Source of the DNA: Dastarcus helophoroides
Lineage: Eukaryota > Arthropoda > Insecta > Coleoptera > Bothrideridae
NCBI GenBank assembly: GCA_028583605.1
Contig: CM053329.1
Coordinates: 4,836,001 to 4,900,000, forward strand
Reading direction: 5' to 3'
Length of the DNA: 64,000 bases
The notes under the pieces were generated by a model, which saw nothing but the letters and a program-made list of their open reading frames with translations, was not told the origin of the DNA and made no database searches. This document shows, piece after piece, positions 1-13,043 of this stretch (its first letter is position 1; each line of letters begins with the position of its first letter). The position numbers were made by a program, and so were the translations under genes.

Positions 1-3000
1 CTAAACAAATCAAAATATTTGGTCATATTCATTTGCCACCATATCAACATTTCTATTAAATCACATGAATGTTAGAACTAATGCAAATCCTTGATTTCCT
101 AGTGCAATAAATGATGTAAAATTAAAATACTCTAGATTTGGTTGATTCAATTAGAATTAAATATCCACCCTAAATACCCTTTTAGATCATCATTTTTAGA
201 AAAGGGTGACATATTTCATCATATTTATACTAAGTGTAAATGTTATCCCTGCACCGCCAGACCAATCCAGCACTACTTTTTCAAATAGAACACCCTGTAT
301 TTTCTTAGTGTTTTGAACTCCTCTCGACTAGTAGATTTTAAAAATGTCTAATACTTGGGATGTAGAATTAACAGATGGCGAGTTATGGATAAATGTATTT
401 AAAAATTCGACGAACAAAGACTGCGTAGCACTAATAGTGTAATAACATTTGTAAACCAATAGAATCTGGTGACTAATTACGTGAACAAACCAGATACACT
501 ATACTGCAGCGAAGCTACGAAAATGGCCGCTTTAGAGCAAATTGTTTTCGACAGCCAGTAAACTATAAATAACTATAAAAATGGAAAACCACGTAAATCC
601 GTCGGAAGATTTATTTATGTTCCAAAATGGTAGGGCACATTTAAGTCGGTCTGTACGTAATATCCGGAGGAAAATGGGAACGAGAGCTGCCACGATGGAG
701 TAGCCAACTTCGTCACCTGATTTGACCCCCGTGGATTTAGTTTTGTTAGTTCTGTCATTTAAAAACAAAAACTTATACAACATAACCATAATCCATATAA
801 CCAGAAGTACGATTAACATGACTTACAGCTAAAAGTTGCAAGTGTTTGTTTACAACGAACGTACCATTTTAATAAGACCAAGGAAGGCTGAAACAATTAT
901 ATGGTTGTGGTGGCAAATATTTCCAATTTTTAGCACATTCGCACTGTTTTATTACATAACGTTTAATTGAAATCAAAATTCATATAAGCTGCGAGAAAGA
1001 ATTATTGTTGAATGTCGAAAATTGACCCCAAATATGTTACCATAGGTAATGGTTAGGGATAATTTGAAGTTAGCTAGAATGCTAGCTAAAAGTATCCCTA
1101 ATTGTATGTGGGTCAACAAAAGTTAGTTTGAACACCTACTTTTTTTCTTTTTAATTAAATGATAATAAAATTACTTAAGCTGATGCGATTTTTCTTGGTT
1201 TAATTTAAGTTTTAAAGCTGCAACTCCAAAAATATTCACTCTAGACCCCAAGGATTTTACATTTTTGAAATATACTCATTAAGAGGAATCCAAAACTTTT
1301 ATACAATATAGGGTGTCCTGGTTAATAAAATAGGAGGGACTGATTTGGGGGTGGAGAAATAGCAGTTGCACTAAGTATAAATATGACTGGGGATGCAGAA
1401 ATAGCAGTTGCACCAGGTACAAATATCACAAAATATGTCCCCCTGAGAATGTTCATTGATGTCTTTTTGAGTTTTTCTAAAAATTACGATCTAAAAAGTT
1501 ATGTTATTGGATAGTTTTCATTCAAAAGCATTGTATATTGTGATAAAAAGGACAGAGATTTTCTCAAATGACTTGTTATGATACATAGCCTGTAGACATT
1601 AATAGCCATAAAATATTTAAAAAATCTAATGTTTCAATGCAATATTAGACAATTTTGCATTGCATAAGCATTGTGTTCCATCATAAAACAATTTTATTAC
1701 ATGATTAAGTTACACATCAGTGTTGAACGGGCCGGTAACATGCCACATAGACTAGATCAATAATGCAAATGCTCTGCATAAAATTGTATACATTCAATTA
1801 TTTATTTCTATAACTACGCACGCAAACCTGCCTTTGCTTTAATATTTGCGCTGCTATGTGCAATATTAACTAAAAAATGGTGAAATACCAATGTTAAAAT
1901 TGAATACATTATTTCATTAAAAGGATTATTCTGAACAATGAAATGGACATGAAAGTAAATAAAGACTAAACAAAAATATAATTTGATTAAAATAATCAAA
2001 GAAACTACTACAAAATAGGAATGTGTAAAATGCAGTGGCGAATTAGCCATAAGGTAAACTAGGTACGTACTTGCCTAATGACTCGAGATTACACACCCGA
2101 GAGCATCAGTTTTTTTTAATTAGTTCTCAAAGTATATTGTGAGGAACGCCTTACAAAATTTGCCTAGAAAGCTGTCTACATTTAATACGTCAGATTTGCG
2201 AACCCTAGACATAAATTTCGGTTTTTTTAGTTATACAGTTTATTTTTTGCCACTAATTTTATCAAAAATTGTAAGCCTCCTATTAGACATGTTTTACCTA
2301 TTTATTTAAAAATATCATTCAATATATTAGCATGATTTGATGGGGGCCCATAACAAACGCAAGTGCTATCTTCGAACCTTTTCTTCTAAGCTTGTTAATT
2401 TTGGCCGGGTTCCCCTATAACGGAAAATGAATTCTGGACCTCATATTCGCTTCTTCATGTTTACAGTTCTAATGGTAAATTAAAATCACTTTTGGGTAGT
2501 TTGAAAGATAGAGTTGAACAAACGGACAGGTCGGGCATTTACGAAATGTGGCCCGTCGTGCTTTTGAATTAGACCATAGAATAAATAATAATGTTAAATT
2601 GTAAAAGCCATCCATAAGGCTGCAGACAACTTTATGAATGGTTGCGCTCGGACATTAGGTCATTCCTACACAAAATAGTTAAGGTCAATAGATAAGGAAT
2701 TGTGTCACTGCGAGGTGTACGGTTAGATGCGCATGCGCGTTCGGATGTAGTCGATTATGCACGAAGTGAATATTTTCGGTATGTAAGGGTTAAATTTTAG
2801 GATCAAATATTAGTATCTCTCTGAAGATGATAGCTTGGCTATTGAAACACGTTAGAGCAACTGTTGAGTTTCTTCTTTGTTTCGGGGGACAAGATTTGTG
2901 TACCAATTTTTGAAAATAACCAAGGACCAGTCCGTTCCACTATTATTATTAACTAACGCGTATCAAACTAATTATTTAATTCTATTTTAATTGAGCGACG

Positions 3001-3213
3001 GCTGTTATTAGAAATTTATCTTTCCTGAGAAATGAGGCTGTACCATGACGATTTTATACATATTACAACTTTCTTAAACTATAGTTCCTATCTGGAGAAG
3101 GACTTATAATATGATGAAATATCACATAATTTAAGTTTTTATATTTATTTAGTTATCATTAATAACAATCAATTAGCTTATAATGGACGTTATCTATTGC
3201 AGTCAAGTTCTTT
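1..3213. other. Gene-free AT-rich stretch
   Basis: No convincing gene is visible. Short ORFs on the minus strand near 532-819 and 1814-2050 are low-complexity hydrophobic translations without splice context or family resemblance. The stretch contains isolated CACCCTGTAT-type words (near 288 and, inverted, near 1308) that resemble ends of small DNA elements, and a 42-bp tandem duplication near 1.35 kb. Confidence 0.6.
1347..1430. repeat. Two-copy 42-bp tandem repeat
   Basis: The words GAAATAGCAGTTGCAC and flanking bases occur twice, offset by 42 bp (first copy around 1355, second around 1397). The copies differ at a few positions, so the duplication is not recent. No function is apparent. Confidence 0.6.
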
Positions 3214-3485
3214 GATCGCAAATAAATTACCCATTTGTCGATGGAGTATATAAAAATTATATATATTTCAGAAGAAAAAACCAACTTGACATTGATTCAC
3301 CCTGTATACTACACAAAAATACCTTTTTTACAGAAAATTTAAAAAATTAATTTTGCACATTATATTTCGAATATATAGAAAACTATTAAATTTAGGGATA
3401 AAATATGTTACAGAAAAAAATATTCAGAATTATTTGAAGATTCTAAAAAGTTAACAATATACTGGGTTTTCCATTTAATAAATAT
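3214..3485 (+). repeat. Dispersed repeat family A, copy 1
   Basis: This segment matches 62092-62360 in the same orientation, with shared blocks beginning GATCGCAAATAAATT, then TTTGTCGATGGA, TTCACCCTG and CCATTTAATAA in the same order. It has no coding capacity. The CACCCTGTATA word is common at the ends of small TIR elements, so a non-autonomous DNA transposon is the likeliest identity, but I could not place clean ends. Confidence 0.55.
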
Positions 3486-3519
3486 ATATAATTTTTATCT
3501 GTCATTTATTTCTGCAATA

Positions 3520-3693
3520 TCCTATCATCTCCTCATAAGAGCGTCGCGAGTGTGCGCATACTCTTAGACGTGTTAGGTGGGGATATCACGTGACTTCATG
3601 CGTTCAAGCGAATTCCGTTCTCGCCGTTCGTCAGTTGTAAATACAATGAGTGAGCAGAGGTTCATCCGCACGTTGCGCAGCGCATTATTATTA
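3520..3693 (+). pseudogene. Mariner-like 5' fragment, copy 1
   Basis: About 170 bp nearly identical to 4833-5007: the untranslated leader and the first codons of a mariner-type transposase (ATG followed by SEQ-like codons). One base is lost after the start, which shifts the frame relative to copy 2. Homology stops at a TA where a separate inverted-repeat element (3694-4821) begins. It is a dead fragment. Confidence 0.65.
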
Positions 3694-4821
3694 CTGCGAC
3701 GCATTCCAAAAGTTTATTGGTTACAATCCATCACGTGATCTGCTGAATTTCTATTGGCTAAATAGATATCATAAAAGCGCGGGTTTCTTAAAACCCGTAT
3801 ACCTTCATCTCTCGCAAAAACGTACCAAGTTAGTCAAGCTGCCCAAACCTCAAAGTAACTGATTATGTTTTTCAAACGCTTCCTACATTTGGTTGGTTTG
3901 ACTTCATTTCGGCTGGTTAAACGTTTGATTGTATGTCAGATATCTGTATTTCAACTGATTTGAAAAATAATGCAGTCCTACATTTTTAAGTGTTTCATTT
4001 GTGGTAAAATCTTTATTACTTATTCCGTTATTAGTTAAATTTGAATTATTATTACCGAGATAAAATTTGTCAGCAGGTTTCAATTATATTCTTTAAACAA
4101 GTTAATTTGTTTCAAAAAGTTTATATCAAAAAAGATATTTAAAAATGAGAATTATAATTTTTTTTAATCAAAAGTGTTGTTTATTTTTTCGGAATAATCA
4201 ATAAAAACATTTTTATATGTCAGATTTTTTTAAATTTTTTTTAAGCGACTAAATAACCCCGTAATTTTTTCAAATTTGTAAATCAATATTCAATTCTGTA
4301 AGAAATGACCAACATTCAGGCGCACGAAGTAGCCTTCGAGGCTAGATGGCACTATTTTTCAACAACCAAACAACAACAAAAGTTTTAATAATAGAGATAA
4401 AAGTTTCGGGAGATAAAACTCCTTTTTATTGAAAATTTTTCTCCTTAAAAATCTTTTTTCAAATTTCTCAAACGTTAATAATTTTGAAGCTATTCGCGAA
4501 AAACTAAATCTAATTTTTTTCAAATTTTTATTTGTTAATAACTTATGCGATTGTTCATGTGCAGGTTTTAAACTTTTTTTCACATGCTATTCTGCATCAA
4601 GTAAGCCCTCGCCCATATTTGTATTCGCTATAGCAACGAACATGTTTATAAACTTGTGGATTAGAATTCAATTTGACTAGTAGGAATTATTGTAAAGTCG
4701 ATGTAAGATGCAAATATCATGTTTTAAAAAACGTCCTCACGTCATCTTATGAATCCAACCAATGAAAATTCACAATTCACGTGACCAATTTTAACCAATA
4801 ACTTTTTGGAATGCGTCGCGG
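3694..4821. mobile_element. TA-flanked terminal-inverted-repeat element (1.13 kb)
   Basis: The left end reads CTGCGACGCATTCCAAAAG and the right end, on the complement, CCGCGACGCATTCCAAAAAG. The two arms stay similar for about 70-110 bp, including TATTGGTTA and TCACGTGA blocks. Both ends are flanked by TA (3692-3693 and 4822-4823), as in Tc1/mariner-type insertions. The interior holds only low-complexity ORFs, so the element is non-autonomous. It sits exactly between two direct copies of a mariner leader. Confidence 0.6.
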
Positions 4822-4832
4822 TATTTAACACC

Positions 4833-5727
4833 TCGTATCATGTCCCTATAAGAGCGTCGGGAGTGTGCGCATACTCTTAGACATGTTAGGTGGGGATATC
4901 ACGTGACTTCTTGCGCTCAAGCGAATTCCGTTCTCGCCGTTCGTCAGTTAGAAATACAATGAGTGAGCAAGAGGTTCATCCGCACGTTGCGCAACGCATT
5001 ATTATTAAGTTTCTTGCCGTTGAAGATGTAAAGCCCGCCGAAATTCTTCGTAGACTAGAAGCACAGTTTGGGGATACTTATTTAAAGAAAACTAAGGTGT
5101 ATGGATGGCACAAAAAAATTGTTGGAAGGACGAACTCAAGGCAAAAACTCGCCTCTTAGCTGGAAAATTTCTTGCGGCAGTGTTTTGGGATTTTGGAGGA
5201 GTTGTGCTCGTCGATTTTCTGCACGAACGTCGGAGGGTTAATGTTGCCTACTAATGCCAGCTCTACTAATGCATGATCTGAAGCAAAACGTCCATATCTG
5301 CGGAAGAGGCGCGAATTTTCGGTCAGAAATGTGCTTTTGCTTCACGACAATACCCACCCATATTCAGTCAAACTGACATTTCAAAAATTAGAGGATATGC
5401 GTTGGGCAACATTAGAACACCTTCGTTATAATCCCGACTTACCACCATGCGATTATCATATGTTTGGGCCACTGAAAGACGCTTCAGGAGGTGAGCGATT
5501 CCATAATGATGCTGCTGTTAAGACATTTGTGAGCAATTGGCTGTAAACACGCCTCCTTTCTTTTTATGATACTGGCATTAAAAAACTTCCAATCCGTTGG
5601 AAAAAATGCAAAACAAAATCAGGAGGTTATGTAGCAAGATAGTTAATAACTTTCATATGTGTATCTTGTACCAATAAATTTTTAAAAACAAATTCCGGTT
5701 CATATTTGATTTACCCTCATATATACT
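4833..5727 (+). mobile_element. Mariner element, internally deleted copy 2
   Basis: Contains a transposase pseudogene (4959-5546) and a right end reading TTTGATTTACCCTCATATA, which resembles a mariner terminal repeat. I could not find the matching left TIR, so the left end is missing or diverged. The first 175 bp are duplicated at 3520-3693. Confidence 0.65.
4959..5546 (+). pseudogene. Mariner transposase pseudogene (DD34D type)
   Basis: The N-terminal reading frame (4959-5159) encodes a mariner helix-turn-helix region: IKFLAVEDVKPAEILRRLEA followed by GDTYLKKTKVYGWHKK. Next comes a frame with VFWDFGGVVLVDFL, and then a frame (5331-5546) with LLLHDNTHPYSVKL and YNPDLPPCDYHMFGPLK. The HDN and CDYHMFGP motifs carry the second and third catalytic aspartates of the mariner DD34D triad. 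The second helix-turn-helix and the region of the first catalytic Asp are deleted near 5155, and at least one stop (TAA in AYY, near 5250) and a frameshift separate the pieces. An active mariner transposase is about 340-350 residues; this copy cannot make one. Confidence 0.85.
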
Positions 5728-8409
5728 ACAAATAACTTACATTGTTTTGTACAACTTTTGTATTCAAAATTTTTCTCTAATGCACAAAAAAAGTTAAGAT
5801 GGGGGGATATTATAAAAGATGACCCTGTAAATATCTATTATTATCTGTGCTGTACGTGATGCAACCCATAAGCACTCTATACAAATGATGGGTACATTGA
5901 ATATAATAAACATGAGCTGTATTACTGTTTCTCAGACACATCCGCTAGAAATTTATTACGCCTATTATTGATTATATTTCGCAATGATGGGTGCTATTCT
6001 CCATACCCTGCGTCGGGGAACAACTTTTCTTTTAGATAGGTATTATAATAGATAGAAATGATATCTTAAGGCATTATGTATATATAATACATAATATTTA
6101 ATAATATTCTAATGCAAGCAGATTTGGAAATCATTTACTATAACATCTGTTGTGTGAATATTATCTACGCATTATGATAAAAGGGTCAAATTGTGTAGAT
6201 ATTGTTCCAAGTTTACATAGCAATAACTGATAACAGTCTAACCGTAACATCACCTTCCGGATGTTACGTTTTAGTTATAAACCTAAAGACACATTCCACA
6301 TCCAGGGCTTGATTGTGTGATCAACATTCGTTTTCCTCGAAATGAAAATACGATTTCCATTTTCTTATTTAGCGTTTCGAAAAGCGAAAAACAAATTTAT
6401 TAGTTCCTTTCAGTCTTTATTCCGATTTTATTAACCCTGCAAACTCTTTTAGGAGTTTCAAACAAATGGAGTGTGCAACCTAAAAGTTTATTTCAGACAC
6501 CTCACTTTTTTATGTAAAACAATATCTTAGGAAACGTTAAACCAAATTGTGATCCATAGAATTATTTACTTCAGTACTTAAGTTGCACCTTTATCGAAGA
6601 GAAAAAATTATTTTGTACATATTTAAATGTTTCTTCTTTTCTCAATATCGTAGCAGTTTCTTCAAATGGAGAAAAGATCTCTCCAATATTATTTAATGAT
6701 TAAGTTTCTAACAATATATTTGTCATCACTTATATTAGTGATTATGGCTGATCAGAAAAAATAAGGGTTGTAAAGTTTGCAACAAAATTCATAATTGTTC
6801 ATAATTGCCTTAAGAAAATGCCCGCAACACGTCCATGTGTCACTGACTTTCAGGCATTATTTTAATAGATAGTAAATCTAATATTTTTTCGTTTGTTTTT
6901 GATAACTTATTTTATTACCTGGGTGTTGTAATAAAAGTGATAATTTCAGAAAGTTGAGCAGACTGGCCCGGCGACTGAATGGAATGATTCCATGTGCCGC
7001 TGAGTTTCATGAATATTTTTAGTAATAAACCTAAAATGTATTCGTTTGTTTTTTATAACTTATTTTATTACATAAATGATGTTACAATAAAATTTATAAC
7101 TTCAGAAAGTTAAGTAAGCTGGTTTGGCGATTGAATGGAATGATATATGTTCCGTACTTTCTGAAGAGTGACCTTCATAGGGGGTTGCCTCCTCTAACTT
7201 TTGGATTAACGTGAGATTGGCAAAAACGCTTGATGCAGTATTTTAATTAATTAAAACTGAAATTTTGTCATTTAAAAAAATTTGATGACCAAACGATTTA
7301 ACCCCCTGCGGCAGATCTAATCTTAAATGCAGGTTTACGAAAAGCAACATTTTTTTGACCAAAATATGGGAGATCCCGGAAAATACGGGAGATCTGGCAA
7401 CTTTATCTACATAAACGATTCGGCCCTAGGTAGATTAGATACTTCTTGATATATGTGTCACTCTTCGGTACTAAATAAAAGTGTTAAAAATCCATGGTAT
7501 TTATTATCGAACTAGTAACAAGTTACACGCAACAATGCACAATTTTGGTTGAACAGTTTTCAGTTTACACTAGAAAAAACTAATATAAATTACGTTCTAA
7601 ATTACTTTTCATAAATACTGAGTAACCTTTTTCGACCACTTAATAAACACAGGTATTTACTGTACATATAATGAATACACGAGATATTCAAGGTGATTCA
7701 CAGGGAATGGAATATTATAAGTATTCAGGATGTCCGGAAGTAAAGAAACCTAGCTTACATACAGCTTGCAGTGATCAAATAGAACAAATAGATTTAGACA
7801 AACTTAGCTTAGTTTAAAAGTGCCTCGTTTAGAAGTTACATGCCTTCAAAGGAAAAAAAATATTTTTTTTTCTTGTTATGGGTATAATACAGAAACAAAA
7901 CGTGCAATCATGTTGAATTTTTTTACAGTTGGGTTTTAAATAAGTACAAGCATTTCAAAGGAGTAAATAATACCGCATATTGTAGAGGGCGCCATCGGCA
8001 TTTTTTTTTGTATATCATTTTTATCGCATCAATATTTTCAAACCGGCAGGAAAAGCCATGACATGTTGTTCAATTTCACTTCATAGCTTAGCCTTCGATT
8101 ATTTATTTTTTGATAGGGAAATAAAACGCTTTCTATAAAAACAAATTTTTGTTAGTAAATCTTTTAATTAATTAATGTCTTTAAAAGGGTGTAGAATAGG
8201 TATAGGAAAGTTAAACAAGAGGTATTCACAATCAAACACAGATCCCAAAAATCGTAAAAAATACAAGGTATTTCATTGAAAATAACGAAAATGCTTCCAT
8301 GTTTACCTACATTGTTGCTTTGAAAATATTTTACTTCAATAGAACAAGACTCGCTACCACAGTAACCAAATTTGCAAAGCGATTGGTTTATCAATTCCTA
8401 ATATATTTC
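5728..8409. other. Gene-free AT-rich stretch
   Basis: I see no gene. It holds a 153-bp-period tandem duplication (6868-7153), and a GGGAGATCTGGCAAC block near 7388 that has a similar counterpart near 48529. The ORF at 8164-8394 (minus) has no recognisable domain. Confidence 0.55.
6868..7153. repeat. Two-copy tandem repeat, period about 153 bp
   Basis: The blocks CGTTTGTTTTTGATAACTTA (6890) and CGTTTGTTTTTTATAACTTA (7043) start matching stretches. They continue through TTTATTAC, TTTCAGAAAGTT or CTTCAGAAAGTT, and TGAATGGAATGAT in the same order and spacing. The copies differ by about a fifth of positions. Confidence 0.7.
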
Positions 8410-9090
8410 TAATACTCCATCAAACGTGAATCACCCTATACAGGGTGACAATTTGAAAAATAGCAATAGGAAATATCTCTTAGGCAAAAAATACTATCAA
8501 GAAGATCTGAAATACATATCAGGGGTTGGGAGGGGGAACCAAAATGAAGTACTTTTTGACTCACCCCGCCACATTCCTGAAATGGTAGCCAGCCCATTTT
8601 TTTAAGTATGGAGCTACCTTCTTAGAAAGCTCGTTGCTTTCTCTTTGCAGTTTTAAAGTAGAATCTTAAATCGTACGATTAATTTTTGAGATATCGATTT
8701 TTAAACCTACAATTTTCGTTATCTCCTAGGCAAAAAATTCTGTCACAAAAGTTGCAAATACACATGGGGAAACCAAAGAATGCGTTTTTAACTCAACCCC
8801 CGTTCTCGTCTTAGGGGCTAAATCCCCCTCTTATTTTTTTTAAAATGAGAACCCACCCTCTGTGATACCTCTTTGGAAAAGTTTATGTGCTTCTGCACAT
8901 CTGTAAAGAGGAATAAAGAACTTTTCCAACGAGGTTTCACACGAAGTGAATTCCTTTTTATAAAAATTAAGTAGTACTTTAAACACCGATATCCCAAAAA
9001 CTAATAGATACGTTTTAAAAAATAAGTTGGGGGTGGCTGCCCACTAAGGGGGGAGGTAAGACGAGTCAAAAACTACTTTATTTTAGTTCG
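8410..9090. repeat. Unclassified repeat with internal inverted arms
   Basis: Starts near a CACCCTATACAGGGTG palindrome (8431-8446). Left-arm words such as AAGTACTTTTTGACTCACCCC (split here by one base change) reappear inverted on the right as AGTAGTTTTTGACTCGTCTT (complement of 9059-9080). A TCTCTTAGGCAAAAAAT block is repeated in direct orientation near 8725. No ORF of interest. Probably a decayed non-autonomous transposon. Confidence 0.5.
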
Positions 9091-11317
9091 TCCTCAAATT
9101 CCCAAATATGTCGTTCTGTTCTCCCTGATATATTGCACTCGATACTAGACGAACTATCTTGTTCCATTTCAACAAGTATTTGTTGTACAAGGCTAAATTT
9201 GAAAAATGCGTATGACACAATTGTTACAACCAAGTGAAGAGAAGCCTCCGCTCGGAAAAAAATTGGGAATCTGGATCGACAGTCCGGAACATTACTGTAT
9301 TCAACTTCCATATAATTTTCGCTTCGTACTTCTTTAAAAAAGCTTATAATAATAGGTAGATTGGTTCACTACTATTTATAACAAGCTATCTCTTTTGGGT
9401 TCAGGACTGGATTTACAAAACGGCTTTACGTTTTTAATTTTTCAATTTGAAAACCCGAAAAAATATTTAACTTTTGACAAAAGAAAGAAAATATTAAATT
9501 AAATAATACCAACGAAGTTTTAGATCTTACACAACAGGTAATAGGTATTCCAAGTTTCTCATACCCAACAGCAAACGGGTGAGGTATGTTTATAACATGC
9601 TTAATTTGTTTATATACAAAACAACAACGAAACAAGAAGGAAACAACAACATCCAACAACATCGAATTTTAATGGAGCAAACACGTTGAAATTTATTGTG
9701 TCGTGTGATTGAAAATTCTTGACATTTTGCGGTCAACCGTTGGACAAAGTTGAGTTTACAGTCATGATTAAATAGTTTAGGTGCTTTATTATGAACAAGT
9801 GAAATCGATTAGGGTTTAACGCTGAACTAGGCCCTTCGTCCTATCCGAAGGCAACCCGTTTATTTTTGGATAGTCCTTTCGCCTCCGGCCAATTTATAGA
9901 AAGTGGTTACGCACTGTTAAATCTATCGCAAAATGGGATAGGCTACGGATATTCAGTGGGCTTGTTATTTCTTCAAGTGAAAACGTTTCAGCAACAACAG
10001 TTGGAAATTAAGCAGGGAATCTTAAAATCTCAATAAAACCTTTTTACTTTTGTATTTCAATCTGAAAGGAGTTTCGAGTATTTACGACAAGAAATTATGT
10101 AGGTTACTTAAACAATCCTGTATATTAAATTACATTAAAAGTATATATAAAATTAGTTCACAAACTTCCATTCAATTCAGTCTAAATTGTTATAAAAACA
10201 CTGAAAAACAAAAAAAAATATCCTCTATGCAAAATGCATAAATTGTGTTTGTCTTTACAAAACGAAGCAAATTCAATTAATATTGTTCTTGTTACCAAAA
10301 GTCCAAACAAGCGGGATACACAACCACCGCAAAATTGTTTTGTTTGTACAACAGAAGTTGGAGGCAAAATGAAATGCACCCGGCTAACCGAATTCATCGT
10401 GTAAAATGTTGTTTTGTTTTCGCTTATATTTAGCAATGAAAGCAATCACTGCAAGTGCATAGGCGGATGTTTGTATAGCTTCTAGAGGCCTCTTACTTCT
10501 CTACGAATGTGCAGCTTATGGAAGGCCTCTCAGGATTATTAGAGCTTTACGATGGACAAGCGAGGACCGTACAACTTTTCTATCGTCTCGGCTGGCCACT
10601 CGAACACTTCCCGCATCCTATTTCGGTTGAAAAGTTCAGGGAGCACTAATCTAAGATCTGCATGATGGAAGTATACAGGATTTAATGCCACACGCTAAGT
10701 CTACATCAGATTCGCAACCTACATATTGCTCATATAGAGCTCGCCCTCAGAATTTTAATACGTAAGTAATCAATGCCTTTTTTAAATATTTAAAACCTAA
10801 GTCATCCGTAAGTAAATATGAAAAAATAAATATACTCCCAATTACTTTTCTATTAATAACGATCAGTGCAACTAACGAAGAATAGCCTTAACTGCGGCTT
10901 AAAAAAATACTACTTCGGTAAAAGAGTATTTTTATCAATCGGATTCGATTTAATCGTTCCCGAAATTAGCTCAACTAAATAAAAATTGACAAATTTCTAT
11001 TTGATAAAGATTAATTCGTCATAACAGTTAAAACTCCTAAAGACGTATGTGAATCGCAATCCTTGAATGTCGACTATTTTTCTAATGTGGTGACTGTGTC
11101 AAGAACTTCTCACTTATTATAATAATAACATCAGCAATTTATTCAATTTTTAAAACCCCTATAGCTCCCAACCAGTTTTACATAAAAAAAACTAGTAGAA
11201 ATGCCTTTTGTGCAAAGAACCCCATGGTGAACAAATTTTGTAATAAAATTACAATGGCTTTCCATGGTCAGAGTCTCTTCGGAGCATATAGAGAAATTAA
11301 TAAAAGTTTTCAACTCG
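9091..11317. other. Mostly gene-free stretch with one possible transposon-gene fragment
   Basis: The minus-strand ORFs at 9078-9311, 9426-9662 and 10182-10445 show no domain that I recognise and no convincing splice context. A GC-richer island at about 10440-10700 carries a short protein-like reading frame, annotated separately. Confidence 0.45.
10503..10649 (+). pseudogene. Possible DUF4817-like helix-turn-helix fragment
   Basis: An open frame includes LLELYDGQARTVQLFYRLGW and PHPISVEKFREH, ending at a stop. The spacing of hydrophobic and basic residues resembles the short HTH domain (DUF4817 type: LYG..N...A..LY..R.P.R..P....F) found at the start of many arthropod transposon-like proteins. 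There is no start codon context, and the similarity is from memory of the pattern only. It may equally be a chance ORF in a GC-richer patch. Confidence 0.25.
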
Positions 11318-11411
11318 TAGATTAGCAAAAGATGCATCAACGTCATCAACGACGATTCAAACCGATTTGAATCTCAATGTAGATGATGTCGATGTATCTT
11401 TTGCTAATCTA
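11318..11411. repeat. Imperfect inverted repeat (94 bp)
   Basis: The left arm begins TAGATTAGCAAAAGATGCAT and the right arm, on the complement, begins TAGATTAGCAAAAGATACAT. The arms are about 45 bp with a 3-4 bp centre. It abuts repeat family B on its right side and may be part of the same insertion. Confidence 0.65.
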
Positions 11412-11420
11412 TTTAGACTA

Positions 11421-11554
11421 GTGTGTTTGAAAATGCCAGTTCTGCTAGCGAAATAAGTATCGGGTAATTATTTATTTATTTGACGATGTGGTAAAGGGGT
11501 GAAACCTTATATGGACTTAAACAAAAGCCACAGTGTTTGGTTCAATGCTCTAGT
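11421..11554 (-). repeat. Dispersed repeat family B, partial copy
   Basis: Read on the complement it matches the head of the insertion at 18399-18687. It shows a GCACTGAACCAAACACTGTG-like head, then GACTTAA, then AAGGTTTCACCCCTTTACCA and a TACCCGATACTTATTTCGC-like block. It lacks the second inverted arm seen in the 18.4-kb copy. Confidence 0.65.
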
Positions 11555-12033
11555 ACCTAAACAACAAACTCACACTGAAAAAAATACTGTGCATAATATC
11601 AATAACAACTGGTTTTTGATAAGAATTCATGATGACAATGATTCTTTTTATTAGTGTAACGAAATATTATGTACAGTTTTTGATCAAATCATGATGGAGT
11701 TCATTGTCAAAATAAATGACCACTCATTGCACTAATGAATGGATCAATGTAAAAAATTTATGTTAACAAAAAATTTTCATAAATCCAATGAACTATTTTA
11801 TTGGATAAAAGGATAACGTTCATTACCAGTTTACGAACAGTTTTTTAAAATTTGTTCATTGTAATAACGTAGTAAAGTATTATATGATAATCTGTTTCTA
11901 GTTTAATGTTTTATGATTTATTGTCGTAACGAACAAATAACATAAATTAATGAAAAATCATACGTTGCAATAACGAAAGAATCAATTGAACCCAGAATTT
12001 GTTAACTTATAAAGAGAAAATACATCTGCTTGC

Positions 12034-13043
12034 CAGTGGCGTCCAGTGCCATTTGAGATAGGGTAGGCAAATAGATATCCGATCATTCCGATACAGACAA
12101 AAGTAAACGTTGGAGTAAATGTGATGTAGCAAAAATTATCGTGTACTCACAGAGCAGAAAGTCGTTGCAGGAATCATATTAGCAAGTTTGAAAGTGGTAC
12201 TAAACTTTATGAATTATTAAACTTTTCAGTTCAGGTATTTTTTTCTTTTGAAAATAATAATCTATTTGTAATTATCATACATTTGTTTTAACAAAATATC
12301 CAAACACAAGTTTAAGTAGAGGAATAACACGTCCTGTCGCGGTAATTTCGTATTTATGAACACCAATAAAAGTTTTTTAGCCACTATAAGCAGTTTTCAC
12401 CATAATCGCATTTTCACTGCATTTACGGCACTAACAGTCCAATAAACTAACAGTAACAGAGCAGTTTAACACTATGTATATATTAAATGTCTTGAATAAA
12501 GCTTGTTATAAAAATAAAACGAATTAATTTGGTTTGTACTAAATAAACACTACAAAACACACAAGGAACGTACACGTTGACAACAAGACTAACAAATTGC
12601 ATTATAAGTTAATATCTAGGGGATTTACCGAAATGGAAAGTTCTAATGTAATGTACGTCCACTGTAACAAAGATGTCGCTGCAACATACACATTAGCAAA
12701 TGAAAGGTGCTGCCTTTACATCTCCATATAAGCGCTATGGTATTGTTGTAATGTGCCTATGCCTTTGGCTTATGGGCCACCTACAGGAGAATATTGTGAT
12801 GGAGTGTGACTGTTCACTGGAATATTACCGTGTTCGTGTTAACTTTGCAATAACCTTGAATTAATTTTAAAAGTTTGTACCCTCTTTTAATGATCGAAAA
12901 GAGAAACAAAGTATTAATAAAGCGAAATACTGTCTCTGCTGAAAAATTAATTTTATTTAGGAGCAGGAGTGCATTTATATTTTCTTTTCTGATTTTGCTA
13001 GGGTAGGCAATGCCTTTTTGCCTTCATTGTATGCACGCCACTG
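12034..13043. mobile_element. Non-autonomous hAT transposon with 8-bp target duplication
   Basis: It is flanked by the exact 8-bp duplication CTGCTTGC (12026-12033 and 13044-13051). The left end starts CAGTGGCGT and the right end, on the complement, also starts CAGTGGCGT. CAGTGGCG termini and 8-bp duplications are diagnostic of hAT. The words GGGTAGGCAA (12060) and GGGTAGGCAATG (13002) lie near the ends. There is no transposase ORF, so it depended on an autonomous relative. Confidence 0.88.
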
